Shown: piece by piece, positions 9,617-17,608 of the stretch | Layout: the number at the start of each line of letters is the position of its first letter | How positions within the stretch are numbered: position 1 is the first letter of the stretch | NCBI RefSeq assembly: GCF_015767675.1 | Contig: NZ_CP065218.1 | Location: 806,001 to 870,000 of the forward strand | Source: Vibrio navarrensis | Lineage (GTDB): Bacteria > Pseudomonadota > Gammaproteobacteria > Enterobacterales > Vibrionaceae | Direction: 5' to 3' | Length of the DNA stretch: 64,000 nt | Notes under the pieces: model-generated | Told to the model about the DNA's origin: nothing | Databases searched by the model: none | What the model saw: the letters and a program-made list of their open reading frames with translations, nothing else | Position numbers and translations under genes: made by a program

Positions 9617-10637
9617 TTTGCACGGCGCTGCGAAACGCGCTTTTGCGCTGTTGCAACAGATCTTTCGAGTTTACGATGTTTTCAACAAAATCAATCACCT
9701 GACGCTGAAGGCGCACGCGGTTTAATTTGTTGATGCGTGTGATGCCACCGGGGCTGAGTACGTTCACTTCCACCAGCTTGTTACCAATCACATCGAGACC
9801 GGTAAAATAGAGGCCATCGCGAACCAGTTTGGGCCCGATTGCGGCGCACAAACGGCGTTCCTCCTTGCTTATCACATGCTTAACCACCGAGCCGCCAGCG
9901 TGCACATTGGAGCGGAACTCTCCGCTCGCCGGGACGCGGCGCATTGCACCAATCGGCTCTCCGTTTAGCATCAGAATGCGTTTGTCACCCTCTTCTGCGC
10001 CTTCGATGTAATCTTGCAAAATCACGTAGTTACTCTGTTCCCCTTCACCAATGTAAAAATCGAGCAGAGAGCGAAAGTTTTGCCGCGCGTTTTTCTCAAT
10101 CACAATCACGCCATGGCCGCCAAAGCCATTGAGTGGCTTTAGGATCATCTTCTCGCTGGGCGATTCTTCCAACACGCGCTGAAGGTAATCGCGGTTTTTT
10201 GAAACGTGGGTGCTGGGAAGAAACTCGCTCGCCGTTCCGCCCATGCTAGCGGTGTAAAGCTTGTTATTGGCAATGCGTAGCCCTTCTAAGTCATTGATGA
10301 TCAAGGTATCATCTTTGATTGAATCGAGAAAGTTTAACGCCAGATTATCCAGTGGCGGATTGGCGCGCATAAAAATAACGTCAAAGCCCGCCATGGGGAG
10401 GCGGGCTTTTTGAAACTCAGCTTGGCGATAGAAAGTGGGCACTTTCCCGGAGATTTTTTGGCCCTTTTTCAGGACCTGACAGAAACCGAACACGTTGCTG
10501 TCACGAATGGTTAACCCGCTTGTTGTTGTAATGGCAACCGTATGGCCTCTGGACGCGCATTCGTGCACTAAGCGCAACGTGGTGTCCGTTTCCGCACATA
10601 CCTGCTCCCATGGATACATCAAAAAGCAGATATGCAT
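9597..10637 (-). CDS. Glutathione-synthetase-like ATP-grasp ligase
   Basis: A 346-residue ATP-grasp protein. The N-terminus (MHICFLMYPWEQVCAETDTT) resembles GshB-type pre-ATP-grasp folds. ATP-grasp motifs seen are MILKPLNGFGGHGVIVI (P-loop-like), DKRILMLNGEPIGAMRR and VEVNVLSPGGI (metal-binding Glu/Asn). The family joins a carboxylate to an amino group using ATP. A true GshB role is uncertain because the partners here are not gshA but a DUF1704/amidohydrolase gene that overlaps its end. Its start overlaps the maoP stop by one base. Together the three genes form one transcript. Confidence 0.82.
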   Translation of the reverse strand: MHICFLMYPWEQVCAETDTTLRLVHECASRGHTVAITTTSGLTIRDSNVFGFCQVLKKGQKISGKVPTFYRQAEFQKARLPMAGFDVIFMRANPPLDNLALNFLDSIKDDTLIINDLEGLRIANNKLYTASMGGTASEFLPSTHVSKNRDYLQRVLEESPSEKMILKPLNGFGGHGVIVIEKNARQNFRSLLDFYIGEGEQSNYVILQDYIEGAEEGDKRILMLNGEPIGAMRRVPASGEFRSNVHAGGSVVKHVISKEERRLCAAIGPKLVRDGLYFTGLDVIGNKLVEVNVLSPGGITRINKLNRVRLQRQVIDFVENIVNSKDLLQQRKSAFRSAVQNAHIEH

Positions 10638-10996
10638 TAATCTTCCTCGTTTAGGCTTGCGTCTTCTTCCACGTAATCATCCCCTGCGTCTGGCTTATTG
10701 CGGCCATTCAGAGTGTGAAAACGCTTGCGACCACGCGCTAAACGAACGTATTTGAGCCAAGTGCGTTCTACTTTGCTGTTGGCATTTTCTGGGTTATCCA
10801 ACAGAGTCAGAAAATGTTCTTCTGCTTCGTTTTCTGGTGTCAATTCACCTGTTTCCAGAGCCTGCAAAGTGTCCCCATAAAGTGTTAGGATTTCCTCTTC
10901 TGCCAGAGTAAAATCACCGGATTTGGCAAATCCTCTAGGAAACTTTGCGTTATCGTAAAAACGTTTTTTGCCATGACGAATCGTCGTGTCAGACAT
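10637..10996 (-). CDS. maoP: Macrodomain Ori protein MaoP (YifE, DUF413)
   Basis: A 119-residue protein clearly related to E. coli YifE/MaoP: RFYDNAKFPRGFAKSGDFT near the N-terminus, ERTWLKYVRL centrally, RKRFHTLNGRN near the end, then an acidic tail. In E. coli MaoP organises the origin macrodomain with the site maoS. The divergent neighbour is an HdfR-like regulator, the same pairing as in enterobacteria, which supports the assignment. Here it leads an operon with the ATP-grasp and DUF1704 genes, overlapping the first by one base. Confidence 0.9.
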   Translation of the reverse strand: MSDTTIRHGKKRFYDNAKFPRGFAKSGDFTLAEEEILTLYGDTLQALETGELTPENEAEEHFLTLLDNPENANSKVERTWLKYVRLARGRKRFHTLNGRNKPDAGDDYVEEDASLNEED

Positions 10997-11111
10997 ATCA
11001 AACAGCCTCTATAACCGTTATTGATCAACAATGATGATTTACGGCGAAAATTAGGCGCAAAGTTAACAAAAGAAAAACAAAACATTTTTATCGAAAAGAT
11101 TGTTTTTTATT

Positions 11112-11132
11112 GTTAATCTGATGGCGATTAAC
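11112..11132. promoter_or_regulatory. Perfect inverted repeat between maoP and hdfR
   Basis: GTTAATC-tgatggc-GATTAAC: 7-bp arms, 7-base spacer, 13 bases before the hdfR start codon. It could be the LysR-type autoregulatory site of HdfR or the equivalent of maoS. The surrounding 150 bp is AT-rich. Confidence 0.5.
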
Positions 11133-11145
11133 CCGGAGAAGTGCA

Positions 11146-12042
11146 ATGGACGTAAAGGTCTTTCGAACATTTTTAGAGTTGGCTAAGGTCCGTCATTTTG
11201 GTCGAGCGGCAGAAAATCTCTACATCACACAGGCTGCGGTGAGTGCCCGAATTAAGCAGCTAGAAAGCTATTTTGATACCCAGTTATTTATTCGTGATCG
11301 CAACAACATCAAATTGACGTCCGCGGGTGAGCGCTTGGTTGGCTATGCGGAAGTGATGGTGGCGACGCTGCAGCAGGCTAAGTTAGAGCTGTCGATGCAA
11401 GATGGCCGAGGGTTGCAATTGACACTGGGTGGAACGCCCAACGTGTGGGATGCCTATCTGCAAAACTGTTTGAGTGTGGTGAGCGATGCGTTTGGTGGCT
11501 ACGGTTTTATCGCCGAAGTGATGGGGCGTGAGCAACTCAATCGTGGCTTGCAAGAGCGCACGTTAGACATGGCGTTTGCTTTTGATCAAATTAAGGCCGA
11601 TGAACTGTACTGCAAAAAAGTGGCCGATTTAGTGCTGATACTGGTGTCGACTCAGCCGCACAACAGAGAGACGGTATTTGACAACAAATATGTTTACGTC
11701 GATTGGGGCACCAAATTCGCGTCTGAGCACGCCGAACGCCACCCCAAAAGTATGGCTCCATACTTACGTACTTCGACTGCGCGCATTGCCTTGGATTTCA
11801 TTTTAGAGAAAGGGGGCAGCGCTTATTTGCCGGCTTCTTTGGTCCAGCCGTTCATTGCCAATGACCAACTGTATCGTGTCCCCGGTGTTGAGGATTGGTA
11901 TCGTCCTATATATCTCAGCTATCGCAAAGCCAGTTCGACCATAGATGCGATTCGCCAAGTGGAGGAGTTGGTGAAGATGATCGATCCACTCACCGCCTAC
12001 AGTTTGCAACAAGTGGCCGAGCGGCCTGTTGAAGACGAATAA
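11146..12042 (+). CDS. hdfR: LysR-family regulator, HdfR-like
   Basis: A 298-residue LTTR. The N-terminal winged helix (VFRTFLELAKVRHFGRAAENLYITQAAVSARIKQLES split over residues 5-40) matches E. coli HdfR closely, including HFGRAAE and RDRNNIKLTSAGE. The effector-binding domain runs from about 90 to 285. In E. coli HdfR represses flagellar flhDC, an operon vibrios lack, so the target here must differ. It is divergent from maoP, as in E. coli, with an inverted repeat just upstream. The SD is CCCGGAGAAG. Confidence 0.85.
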   Translation: MDVKVFRTFLELAKVRHFGRAAENLYITQAAVSARIKQLESYFDTQLFIRDRNNIKLTSAGERLVGYAEVMVATLQQAKLELSMQDGRGLQLTLGGTPNVWDAYLQNCLSVVSDAFGGYGFIAEVMGREQLNRGLQERTLDMAFAFDQIKADELYCKKVADLVLILVSTQPHNRETVFDNKYVYVDWGTKFASEHAERHPKSMAPYLRTSTARIALDFILEKGGSAYLPASLVQPFIANDQLYRVPGVEDWYRPIYLSYRKASSTIDAIRQVEELVKMIDPLTAYSLQQVAERPVEDE

Positions 12043-12067
12043 AACCGTTCTGGCCCCTGAGATACAA

Positions 12068-12094
12068 CAAAAAGCCTCATAACGAGGCTTTTTG
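12068..12094. terminator. Bidirectional terminator downstream of hdfR
   Basis: CAAAAAGCCTC-ataac-GAGGCTTTTTG: 11-bp stem serving two convergent genes. Confidence 0.85.
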
Positions 12095-12110
12095 TGTTTT
12101 AGGAGAGGCA

Positions 12111-12314
12111 CTACAGGTTCATTAGGCTTTCAAGAGAATCCTCAATATTGTTGCAGTGATAGGTTCGGATAAAGTTCCCATCACGGGCATTGATTTGAAT
12201 GGTTGAGATGCTTTTAGGCCCCTGAGTTTCAATGATACCCAGTGAGTCTTCCACAGAGTTGCTGGTAATAACATTGCTGTTACGCAGCACAATAATGCAG
12301 GTATGCAGATCCAT
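12111..12314 (-). CDS. Small hypothetical protein, 67 aa
   Basis: Starts at ATG 12314 behind GAAGGAAAA. The frame is open for 21 codons further upstream, without a better ribosome site. The soluble product (MDLHTCIIVLRNSNVITSN... ending ESLMNL) contains no motif I recognise. The two halves look alike in style, with beta strands followed by 'EDSLxxx', which may indicate a small beta-rich fold. It is convergent with hdfR and divergent from the alkylation-repair genes. Confidence 0.6.
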   Translation of the reverse strand: MDLHTCIIVLRNSNVITSNSVEDSLGIIETQGPKSISTIQINARDGNFIRTYHCNNIEDSLESLMNL

Positions 12315-12539
12315 AGCCGTTTTCCTTCTATCTGACGTTGCTGACCCAGCCATTAATAAGCGGTGAACTGGTGTCACAACTTTTACCTTAGTTCAGTTTG
12401 GCAAATTTGCCACAAGAATGGATGCAGCGAAGGCTCATCATTGTCGCGACATTTCATTCGTCATCATTCAGTTCCGAAAATGGCTGGTTGTGTGCGCTGT
12501 GATGTTTACAATTAGGGCATCAAGCGAAGGAGTGTTTTA

Positions 12540-13907
12540 GTGGCGATATCAGTCTATTCATCGTTGACGACAGAGCAATGCCAGCAGGCAAGAATGGCGC
12601 GTGACAGTCGTTTTGACGGCTTATTTTATGTGGCGGTAAAAACCACAGGCATCTTTTGTCGTCCGGTCTGTCCGGCTAATCTGCCGAAAGAAGAAAATGT
12701 GGAATACTACAGCGATCGCACCCAAGCGCTTGATGCCGGATATCGCCCTTGTTTGCGTTGCAGGCCAGAAAGCCACCCGGGCTCTTGGGCGTGGAAAGGC
12801 GTAGAAACCACCTTCCAGCGCGCGCTCAATCTTATTGACAGTGGCTCGTTACAGCAGCACTCTCTCACTGAACTTGCACAGCGATTAGGCGTGAGCGATC
12901 GTTATGTGCGGCAACTGTTTTCACGCTATTTGGGCATCTCGCCCAAGCAGTACGCCCAATATCAACAGTTGATGTTTGCCAAACAACTGCTGCACATGAG
13001 TAATCTCAGTGTTACAGACATCGGCTTTGCCGCGGGTTTTAACAGCACGCGTCGCTTTAATGACGCTTTTAAAGAAGTGATCCAATTGACTCCCTCACAG
13101 GTGCGGCGAGAAGTTGCGCTGCCAGCAGATGAGCAAGCGCTGATTATCCCTTTTCAGGGCGCTCTCAATTGGTCACATATGCTGAATTTCTACCGTTTGC
13201 GCGCAATTGAGGGTGTCGAGCAAGTGGATGAGAACAGCTACTCCCGCTTTGCAGATTTGGCGGGAGCGCGCGCTTGGTTTAGGGTGCAGCAAACGGCAGA
13301 ACAGCAGATGACGGTGTGGTTTCGATTAGACGATGTTGGCCAACTGCACTTGCTAGTGAAAAAAATTCGCCAAATGCTCGATCTGAATTGCAATACCGAT
13401 AACATTGAGCGCCATTTTCAGTCACTCGCTCCTGGTCTTGTCAAACAAACCGGTATTCGCATTCCCGGAGTATGGAATGCATGGGAAGCGGGCGTTCGCG
13501 CCATTTTAGGTCAGCAAGTGTCGGTTAAGGCGGCCATCGGACAGCTTAACTTGCTGGTGAGCACGTTAATGCCAGAGCCTAGTGAGCGTTGTTTCCCAAC
13601 CCCTTTGCAACTTGCTCAAGCGAATCTCGATTTTCTGCGTATGCCGCAAAGTCGTAAAGAGACCTTGCATCGCTTCGCCTGTTATATGCAAGACAACCCT
13701 GATGCGGATCCAAAAACGTGGTTAGCGCTCAAAGGGATTGGACCTTGGACGGTCAGTTATGCGCAGCTCAGGGGAGAATCGCGCCCAGATTGTTTTTTAG
13801 ATAAGGATTTGGTGGTGAAAAAAGCTTTGCTAGCTTATCCGCAACTGAACGCAAAAACGGCCTCCCCATGGGGGAGTTACGCTACTTTTCATCTATGGAA
13901 TCAATGA
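12540..13907 (+). CDS. Ada N-terminal / AraC / AlkA fusion: alkylation sensor and 3-methyladenine glycosylase
   Basis: A 455-residue DNA-repair regulator. Residues 1-80 are the Ada zinc domain with Cys40, Cys44, Cys71 and Cys74 (GIFCRPVCPA...CLRC); the first Cys accepts methyl from phosphotriesters in Ada. Residues ~90-190 are the AraC-type double helix-turn-helix. Residues ~200-450 are an AlkA-type glycosylase (GVRAILGQQVSVKAA, LKGIGPWTVSYAQLR, then FLDKDLVVKK with the catalytic Asp and PWGSYATFHLW). Ada's own C-terminal methyltransferase is absent and supplied by the next gene, one base downstream. GTG start at 12540 after GAAGGAG. Confidence 0.92.
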   Translation: MAISVYSSLTTEQCQQARMARDSRFDGLFYVAVKTTGIFCRPVCPANLPKEENVEYYSDRTQALDAGYRPCLRCRPESHPGSWAWKGVETTFQRALNLIDSGSLQQHSLTELAQRLGVSDRYVRQLFSRYLGISPKQYAQYQQLMFAKQLLHMSNLSVTDIGFAAGFNSTRRFNDAFKEVIQLTPSQVRREVALPADEQALIIPFQGALNWSHMLNFYRLRAIEGVEQVDENSYSRFADLAGARAWFRVQQTAEQQMTVWFRLDDVGQLHLLVKKIRQMLDLNCNTDNIERHFQSLAPGLVKQTGIRIPGVWNAWEAGVRAILGQQVSVKAAIGQLNLLVSTLMPEPSERCFPTPLQLAQANLDFLRMPQSRKETLHRFACYMQDNPDADPKTWLALKGIGPWTVSYAQLRGESRPDCFLDKDLVVKKALLAYPQLNAKTASPWGSYATFHLWNQ

Positions 13908-13908
13908 T

Positions 13909-14388
13909 ATGAACTATTACACTATCGCACCAAGCCCATTGGGTGAGATGACGTTGCAAGCCAATGATGAAGGCATACTTGGCATCTGGTTTACCACTCA
14001 AACGACTCTGCCAGATGATCTCGGTCAGGAAAATGCCAACCACGCCGTGCTTAGTCTGGCGTTAACTCAACTGGATGAATACTTCACTGGAAAGAGGACC
14101 CAATTCGACTTGCCGATTGCTGCTAAAGGAACCGCTTTTCAGATGCAGGTTTGGCAGGCGTTAACCACCATTCCTTACGGAGAAACATGGAGTTATCAGG
14201 AGTTAGCCAATGCGATTGGCAACCCAAAAGCAGTTCGGGCGGTGGGGCTTGCCAACGGTAAAAACCCGGTTTCAATTGTAGTACCTTGCCATCGTGTGAT
14301 TGGTAAGAACGGCAAACTCACGGGTTATGCAGGCGGAATTGAGCGGAAGCGGTGGTTATTGGAGAGAGAAAGCAATCAGGGACGATAA
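13909..14388 (+). CDS. ogt: Methylated-DNA-[protein]-cysteine S-methyltransferase
   Basis: A 159-residue suicide repair enzyme that takes O6-methylguanine methyl groups onto Cys127 in VPCHRVIG. Also seen are the AVGLANGKNP segment and YAGGIERKRWLL at the C-terminus. It starts one base after the Ada-AlkA stop, so the two form an operon that splits between two proteins what E. coli Ada carries in one, with the glycosylase added. Regulation by the methylated Ada-like sensor is inferred. Confidence 0.95.
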   Translation: MNYYTIAPSPLGEMTLQANDEGILGIWFTTQTTLPDDLGQENANHAVLSLALTQLDEYFTGKRTQFDLPIAAKGTAFQMQVWQALTTIPYGETWSYQELANAIGNPKAVRAVGLANGKNPVSIVVPCHRVIGKNGKLTGYAGGIERKRWLLERESNQGR

Positions 14389-14407
14389 GCCCCTGATTAA
14401 GTCATTG

Positions 14408-15022
14408 TTAAGCCGTTTGAATTTTTGCTTGATAGCGCCCTGGTTTGTGATTCATGGCCAAAATCAAGTTGGTGGCCACCGCGCCTAACACGGAAAGCGC
14501 AATTAGAGTTGGCTCAACAATAAACAGCGACATGATGACGATGCCGCAATCGAGCGCCATTTGCACTTTACCTGCTCGGATGCCAAAGCGCTCTTGTAGA
14601 AACAGGGCAAGAATGTTGAAGCCGCCCAAGCTCATTTTGTGGCGGAAAATGATCAGCATGCCAATCCCAATCAATCCGCCGCCCAGTAGCGCTGCGTAGA
14701 ACGGGTCAATATGCGCGATTTCAATCACGTGATGCAGATGGTCAACGGCGAAAGAGACAATCGTGACCGAGATAAAGGTGTTGATGGTAAAACGCCAACC
14801 CATGCGCAGCACGGAAAGTAGGTAAAAAGGCAAGTTGAGGGCAAAAAATACCTGACCAAAACTAAAGTCGCTGATTTTTGTCAGGAAAATTGCTAATCCA
14901 GCGGTGCCACCAGTGAGTAGTCCCACTTTGCTGAAAAAAATGACGCCGAGTGAAACCAAGGCACTACCGAGCGTCAGAGCCAATAGATTTTCTCTGAGGC
15001 TATGATCTTTATCCATTATCAT
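14408..15022 (-). CDS. YitT-family membrane protein
   Basis: A 204-residue protein with about five hydrophobic segments and the family signatures SKVGLLTGGTAGLAIFLT and FRHKMSLGGFNILALFLQERFG (DUF161/YitT). It lacks the C-terminal soluble domain of longer YitT proteins. The function is unknown; transport has been suggested for the family. Start codons are possible at 15022 and 15016 behind AAAGGAA. It is convergent with ogt. Confidence 0.82.
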   Translation of the reverse strand: MIMDKDHSLRENLLALTLGSALVSLGVIFFSKVGLLTGGTAGLAIFLTKISDFSFGQVFFALNLPFYLLSVLRMGWRFTINTFISVTIVSFAVDHLHHVIEIAHIDPFYAALLGGGLIGIGMLIIFRHKMSLGGFNILALFLQERFGIRAGKVQMALDCGIVIMSLFIVEPTLIALSVLGAVATNLILAMNHKPGRYQAKIQTA

Positions 15023-15215
15023 GATTCCTTTCTTATTTGGTCGTCAAAGACGTAAAACGGGCAAAAAACTGACTAAAGATGTCGACTATTGTGTTTTTTG
15101 TCGAGTGGCATACTGAAATCGGCAAAATGTTATGTGTTTAACAAAATTTACACAGCGGATTTGAGGTTGAGGGAAAAAATGAGTTTGCTACAAGGCGCAT
15201 ACAAGGAGAGCTTCA

Positions 15216-15614
15216 ATGATCAAACAAATTGGAAAAACCCAGATCTTAGAAAAACACACCGCTTCCTGCCATTGTGGCAAGGTTGTGCTCGAACTGAGCC
15301 TGCCCAATGGTATTGAGAAACCAAGACGCTGTGACTGTTCGATTTGCCGACGAAAAGGGGCCATCGTCGCTTCGGTGAAATTGGACGGTATCCGCATTTT
15401 GCAAGGTGAAGAGTCACTCAAGCTGTACCAATTTAATACCCACACCGCCAAGCACTACTTTTGCTCTCACTGCGGCATCTATACTCATCATCAACGTCGT
15501 TCCGCGCCGGACGAATATGGTTACAACCTCGGTTGTCTGGATGGTGTGAACCCGTATGAGTTGGGGGATGTGCCGCTAATGGATGGCGTCAACCACCCAG
15601 CGGACTGGCAGTAA
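15216..15614 (+). CDS. GFA-family (glutathione-dependent formaldehyde-activating-like) zinc protein
   Basis: A 132-residue protein with the full set of zinc cysteines: SCHCGKV, CDCSICRRKG and FCSHCGIYTHH. The prototype, Gfa, was described as S-hydroxymethylglutathione synthase, but most relatives are uncharacterised and the substrate here is unknown. CAAGGAGAG lies 6 bases before the ATG. It is monocistronic, with a terminator downstream. Confidence 0.85.
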   Translation: MIKQIGKTQILEKHTASCHCGKVVLELSLPNGIEKPRRCDCSICRRKGAIVASVKLDGIRILQGEESLKLYQFNTHTAKHYFCSHCGIYTHHQRRSAPDEYGYNLGCLDGVNPYELGDVPLMDGVNHPADWQ

Positions 15615-15663
15615 TTGGCAGGGGTGATTTCTGCGCCAAAGTGCGCTAAGCGAAAGCTTCATT

Positions 15664-15694
15664 GGGGCAAACGAATCGGTTTACCCCTTTTTTC
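15664..15694. terminator. Terminator between the GFA gene and nhaD
   Basis: GGGGCAAAC-gaatcg-GTTTACCCC followed by TTTTTT on the + strand. Confidence 0.75.
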
Positions 15695-15697
15695 GCT

Positions 15698-17134
15698 TCA
15701 GAGCGTAAACAGCGCGGAGTTAAACATTAAGTGGACGGCAATGCTGGCAAAGTAACCAAACAAAATCACTGGCGTCCATTTTAAGTGACCAAAGAAGGTA
15801 TATTTCCCTCTGGCGGCGCCCATCAATGCGACCCCCGCTGCTGAGCCAATCGAGAGTAAACTGCCGCCAACACCTGCGGTTAGCGTGACCAGCAGCCAGT
15901 TACCTATCGACATGGCGGGCTCCATACTCAGCACGGCGAACATTACCGGGATGTTATCAACAATCGCCGAGAGAAAACCAACCATGACGTTGGCCCAGAA
16001 CGGATCCCACTCGCTATACATGGTGAGTGAAACCACCTGCAAATAGCCAAGCAAACTGAGCCCACCGACACACATCACTACGCCGTAGAAAAACAGCAAG
16101 GTGTCCCATTCGGCGCGCGAGATACGGTGAAAGACATCAAAGGGCATCACCGAACCTAAACGTTTCAACGCCTCTTCATCCCCATTGGCAATGGCGATGG
16201 CGGTTTTTCTCGCCAAAGAACGCACCAAGGTTTTTCTGAGAAAATAGCCAAAAAACTGCAGATAGGCCAAGCCCATCATCATTCCCATCACAGGAGGAAA
16301 ATGCAGCACGGCATGGAAAGCCACTGCCGTGGCGATGGTCAGGACGAACAGAGCGACGATACGCCTTGCACCGCGTTTTAGCTCGACGTGTTGGTGAAGG
16401 GTTTGTGGTCGCTCTTGAGGAATAAAAAACGACATGATCAAAGCGGGCACCAAGTAGTTGATGACGGAAGGCAGAAACAGCGGCATGAACTGAGAAAAAC
16501 TGACATGGCCAGCTTGCCACACCATCAAAGTGGTGATGTCGCCAAACGGGCTGAAGGCGCCTCCGGCATTGGCCGCCACCACGATATTAATACAGGCAAT
16601 ATTGACAAAGCGCCGATTATCGCCGGAGACTTTAAGTACCACGGTGCACATCAAAAGGGCGGTTGTGAGATTATCGGCAATCGGAGAAATAAAGAAAGCG
16701 AGAGAGCCCGTGAGCCAGAAGAGTTTGCGAAAATCGAAGCCTTTTCCCACCATCCAAGCCTGCAAAGCGTCAAACAAACCGCGCTCTTCCATCGCGTTAA
16801 TGTAGGTCATTGCCACCAGCAAGAACAGCAGTAGCTCGGCATATTCCAGTAAGTTGTGTTCTAAGGCCAGTTTGGCAACGTCACTTTGTCCATGTGCTTG
16901 ATAAGCAAAACCAATGAGGATCCAGATGAGACCCGCTGCCAGCAGCACAGGCTTCGACTTACGCATCTTGAGATACTCTTCCAGCATCACCAAGAGATAG
17001 GCGAAAAGGAAAATAACCAGCGAGACGATTCCAATGGCAGAGGTGGTGAGATCAAGCGTACTGGTGTTGGCCGCGTGACTCCAAGTAGGAAAAAATAGCA
17101 GGATGAGTGCAACCATCCATTGAAAAATGCTCAT
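15698..17134 (-). CDS. nhaD: Na+/H+ antiporter NhaD
   Basis: A 478-residue inner-membrane sodium/proton antiporter of the ion-transporter superfamily. A cleavable-looking N-terminus (ending TWSHA) is followed by about 12 hydrophobic helices. Conserved NhaD stretches include FFISPIADNLTTALLM, AANAGGAFSPFGDITTLMVW and FLSAIVDNIPVMFAVL, with buried Asp residues expected to bind sodium. GGAG lies just upstream of the ATG. A small membrane ORF with a very strong ribosome site lies 91 bases upstream in the same orientation. Confidence 0.95.
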   Translation of the reverse strand: MSIFQWMVALILLFFPTWSHAANTSTLDLTTSAIGIVSLVIFLFAYLLVMLEEYLKMRKSKPVLLAAGLIWILIGFAYQAHGQSDVAKLALEHNLLEYAELLLFLLVAMTYINAMEERGLFDALQAWMVGKGFDFRKLFWLTGSLAFFISPIADNLTTALLMCTVVLKVSGDNRRFVNIACINIVVAANAGGAFSPFGDITTLMVWQAGHVSFSQFMPLFLPSVINYLVPALIMSFFIPQERPQTLHQHVELKRGARRIVALFVLTIATAVAFHAVLHFPPVMGMMMGLAYLQFFGYFLRKTLVRSLARKTAIAIANGDEEALKRLGSVMPFDVFHRISRAEWDTLLFFYGVVMCVGGLSLLGYLQVVSLTMYSEWDPFWANVMVGFLSAIVDNIPVMFAVLSMEPAMSIGNWLLVTLTAGVGGSLLSIGSAAGVALMGAARGKYTFFGHLKWTPVILFGYFASIAVHLMFNSALFTL

Positions 17135-17199
17135 AGAAATTTCTCCTTATTTGTTTGGAGAAATTCTAGACACAAATGAACGGCTTAGGTGTGATTACA

Positions 17200-17215
17200 G
17201 TCCAATTCGTTGGAC
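17200..17215. promoter_or_regulatory. Hairpin between the small ORF and nhaD
   Basis: GTCCAA-TTCG-TTGGAC is a perfect 6-bp stem in the 91-base gap between the 37-residue ORF and nhaD. It could be a processing, attenuation or protein-binding site. Confidence 0.4.
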
Positions 17216-17225
17216 GTCGCGAATG

Positions 17226-17339
17226 TTAGCGCTTGAGACTGTATAAACCAGCGACACTGAGCAGAGCGGCAACAAGATACAGGCCATGAGATAACCAGGC
17301 GCTGAGTTCTAAAATCGGTGTTAATTGACTGGTCCACAT
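17226..17339 (-). CDS. Putative 37-residue membrane protein upstream of nhaD
   Basis: An ATG at 17339 is preceded by an almost ideal Shine-Dalgarno, AAGGAGGGG with a 2-base gap to the ATG, and reads 37 codons to TAA. The product begins MWTSQLTPILELSAW, contains one hydrophobic helix (about residues 13-34) and ends LKR, so it is a single-pass small protein. The hydrophobic content and strong SD make translation likely. It precedes nhaD, possibly on the same mRNA. It may be a regulatory leader peptide or a small partner subunit of NhaD. I know of no described homologue. Confidence 0.6.
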   Translation of the reverse strand: MWTSQLTPILELSAWLSHGLYLVAALLSVAGLYSLKR

Positions 17340-17581
17340 AACCCCTCCTTGCTATCTTTGGCTACCACATGTGGAATGAATTGGTCACTTTACCGAGTTT
17401 ATTGGCAAATTTTTGTGATTACTTACAAAGAGTTAGATGTGTCTTTCTCTTGTTTTCTCGAAGTGGGATTTAGGTCGCAGTTTGCAAAGGTCTAATCACG
17501 ATTTTGCTGAGGAAGATCATGGAAAATCCCTCGTCAGTTAACTCCCTCAGATGTGACTAGGCAATTATTGCTTGGTTAAAA

Positions 17582-17595
17582 AGAACGGTCGTGCT
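17582..17595. promoter_or_regulatory. TetR operator, copy 1
   Basis: AGAACGGTCGTGCT is a near-palindrome (AGnACG-GT-CGTnCT) 13 bases before the regulator start. The same element recurs before the hydrolase at 18252. Confidence 0.65.
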
Positions 17596-17608
17596 AAAAA
17601 GGGCCACT

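Noticed and set aside
14374..14398. AATCAGGG...CCCTGATT stem at the end of ogt
   Set aside because: There is no T tract and it overlaps the ogt stop, so I do not call it a terminator.
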